Part shown: one piece after another, positions 4,424 through 5,705 of the stretch | How positions within the stretch are numbered: the stretch's first letter is position 1 | Layout of the letters: every line of letters begins with the position of its first letter | Assembly: GCA_024641805.1 (NCBI GenBank) | Contig: JAHECJ010000019.1 | Location: 1 to 5,705 of the forward strand | Direction: 5' to 3' | Length of the DNA stretch: 5,705 bases | DNA from: Desulfococcus sp. | GTDB lineage: Bacteria; Desulfobacterota; Desulfobacteria; Desulfobacterales; Desulfosalsimonadaceae | Notes under the pieces: model-generated | Seen by the model: the letters and a program-made list of their open reading frames with translations, nothing else | Told to the model about the DNA's origin: nothing | Database searches by the model: none | Translations under genes and position numbers: made by a program

Positions 4424-5705
4424 ATGAACGCCAACGAAAAAATCAATGCTTACGGAAAAATCTGGAGAGATCAGCATGGCGTTTGCCATGCTGAGGGCAA
4501 AGACAAGACCGAGGTCTTTGGCTTGATGGGATATGCTCATGGCAAAGACCGGGGAATGCAGATTCTTTTGATGCGTATTCTGGGGCAGGGACGTGCCTCT
4601 GAAATCCTTGATTCCAGTGATAAAATACTTGAAATCGACAAATTCTTCCGAAGGATGAACTGGACCGGAGCAGTTTCAGCGGAAGTTGCCAAGTTGACAC
4701 CTGAAGCAAAAGCCGTTCTTTCATCCTACTGCGACGGTGTTAATCGGGCTTTTGCAGAAAAAATTCCCTGGGAATGTCGGCTTTTCGGTTATCGGCCGGA
4801 ACCATGGTGCGCTGAAGACTCGATTCTGATCTCCCGGATGATCGGGTACCTGACCCTGGCGCAATCCCAGGGTGAAATGGAAAGGCTTTTGATTGAGTTT
4901 GTCCAGGCTGGTTTGGATGAAGCACGCCTGAACGAACTTTTTCCGGACATCCTCGGCGGACTGGATATTGAGCTGATCAAAAAGATCAAGCTTCAGGAGC
5001 GGCTGGTTTCCCCGGCATCTCTATGGAACCTTGCGTCACCGGTTATGATGGCTTCAAATAACTGGGTGGTTTCAGGAAAAAAAACAACATCCGGAAAACC
5101 GATTATTGCCAATGATCCTCACCTGGAAGTCAACCGGCTTCCGAATGTCTGGTATGAAATGGCATTAACAACCAACGACGCTTATGCCATGGGAGGAACC
5201 ATGCCAGGTGCGCCGGCCCTTCTGGTGGGCCGAAATCCGGACCTCGCTTGGACGGCCACATATACATTCATGGATGGAACTGATTCCTGGATTGAACGAT
5301 GCAAAGACGGCAAGTATTTTCGGGAGCCGGGAAAGTGGCTGGATTTTACACAAAGAAAGGAAATCATCAAACGAAAGAAAAAAGATCCGGTTACCGTCAC
5401 TTTTTATGAAAACAATCACGGGGTTCTTGAAGGGGACCCTTACATGGAAGGATATTATATTGCAACAGCATGGGCGCCTGCTTTTTCAGGGGCTGTGACA
5501 TTCAACAGCATTGTGGAACTGTTTGATGCAAAGACCGTGACGAAAGGAATGGACCTTTTGGGCTCTGTCGAGACCTCATGGAATTTTGTCCTGGCGGACA
5601 GGGCGGGCAATATTGGCTATCAGATGTCCGGCCTGATGCCCAAACGGCGGGAAGGGGTCAGCGGGTTTGTTCCACTTCCCGGGTGGGAGGCACAAAACGA
5701 CTGGC
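4424..5705 (+). CDS. Penicillin acylase family Ntn hydrolase, 3' end cut by window edge
   Basis: Member of the S45 penicillin amidase family: precursors that self-cleave to free an N-terminal nucleophile and then hydrolyse amide bonds such as penicillins, acyl-homoserine lactones or other N-acyl compounds. The visible 427 residues include the N-terminal family block IWRDQHGVCHAEG (13-25), GYAHGKDRGMQ (36-46) and GQGRASEIL (54-62). The processing site is MMA-SNNWVVSG, with S211 the predicted catalytic nucleophile. Conserved beta-subunit segments follow: ANDPHLE (229-235), GRNPDLAWTAT (269-279), FMDGTDSWIE (282-291) and ADRAGNIGY (391-399). The NWNN-type segment that supplies the oxyanion-hole asparagine would lie beyond the right edge. 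Two oddities: no signal peptide or hydrophobic N-terminus, although classic members are periplasmic, and alanine rather than the common glycine before the nucleophile serine. Substrate cannot be assigned. It is divergent from the riboswitch-controlled PHP gene and has its own promoter. Confidence 0.88.
   Translation, partial: MNANEKINAYGKIWRDQHGVCHAEGKDKTEVFGLMGYAHGKDRGMQILLMRILGQGRASEILDSSDKILEIDKFFRRMNWTGAVSAEVAKLTPEAKAVLSSYCDGVNRAFAEKIPWECRLFGYRPEPWCAEDSILISRMIGYLTLAQSQGEMERLLIEFVQAGLDEARLNELFPDILGGLDIELIKKIKLQERLVSPASLWNLASPVMMASNNWVVSGKKTTSGKPIIANDPHLEVNRLPNVWYEMALTTNDAYAMGGTMPGAPALLVGRNPDLAWTATYTFMDGTDSWIERCKDGKYFREPGKWLDFTQRKEIIKRKKKDPVTVTFYENNHGVLEGDPYMEGYYIATAWAPAFSGAVTFNSIVELFDAKTVTKGMDLLGSVETSWNFVLADRAGNIGYQMSGLMPKRREGVSGFVPLPGWEAQNDW

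Noticed and set aside
4443..4989. Minus-strand open frames of 93, 61 and 66 codons
   Set aside because: They are antisense to the acylase gene, which shows clear family motifs throughout.

Overview
The window looks like chromosomal DNA of an anaerobic Desulfobacterota-type bacterium, possibly a Desulfobacteraceae relative. The basis is moderate: a long acyl-CoA dehydrogenase of a type I associate with that group, a GEMM (cyclic di-GMP-I class) riboswitch of the form common in Geobacter and related deltaproteobacteria, mid-range GC genes separated by AT-rich spacers, and Shine-Dalgarno starts. No mobile element, tRNA, rRNA or CRISPR array is visible.

Layout. (1) 1-1221, minus: the N-terminal 407 residues of an acyl-CoA dehydrogenase that runs off the left edge. 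(2) 1222-1561: AT-rich spacer with no convincing gene. (3) 1562-2149, minus: a thioredoxin-fold protein with two N-terminal zinc ribbons and an unusual CPTC active site, with its own sigma70-like promoter at 2220-2247. (4) 2150-2456: spacer holding that promoter, a short tandem repeat and a strong hairpin just past the end of the next gene. (5) 2457-3776, minus: an exported PHP-domain metallohydrolase of the CehA/McbA type with a C-terminal beta-sandwich. (6) 3777-4423: a long regulatory spacer. On the minus strand it carries a GEMM riboswitch aptamer (about 4109-4188) fused to an intrinsic terminator (4078-4120), followed by a roughly 300-nt leader to the PHP gene. It also holds promoters for both divergent genes and a series of GGAAT-type boxes about 30 bp apart. 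(7) 4424-5705, plus: the first 427 residues of a penicillin-acylase-family Ntn hydrolase that runs off the right edge.

How the parts may work together. The most notable signal is the riboswitch: expression of the exported PHP hydrolase appears to be gated by a cyclic dinucleotide through transcription termination. The 3' arm of the aptamer P3 helix is also the 5' arm of the terminator. Ligand binding should therefore favour read-through (an ON switch), although this is inferred from base pairing only. The divergent acylase has its own promoter in the same spacer, and the repeated boxes could co-regulate both. The acyl-CoA dehydrogenase and the thioredoxin share the strand of the PHP gene but are separated from it and from each other by spacers of about 300-340 bp, so they are probably independent units.
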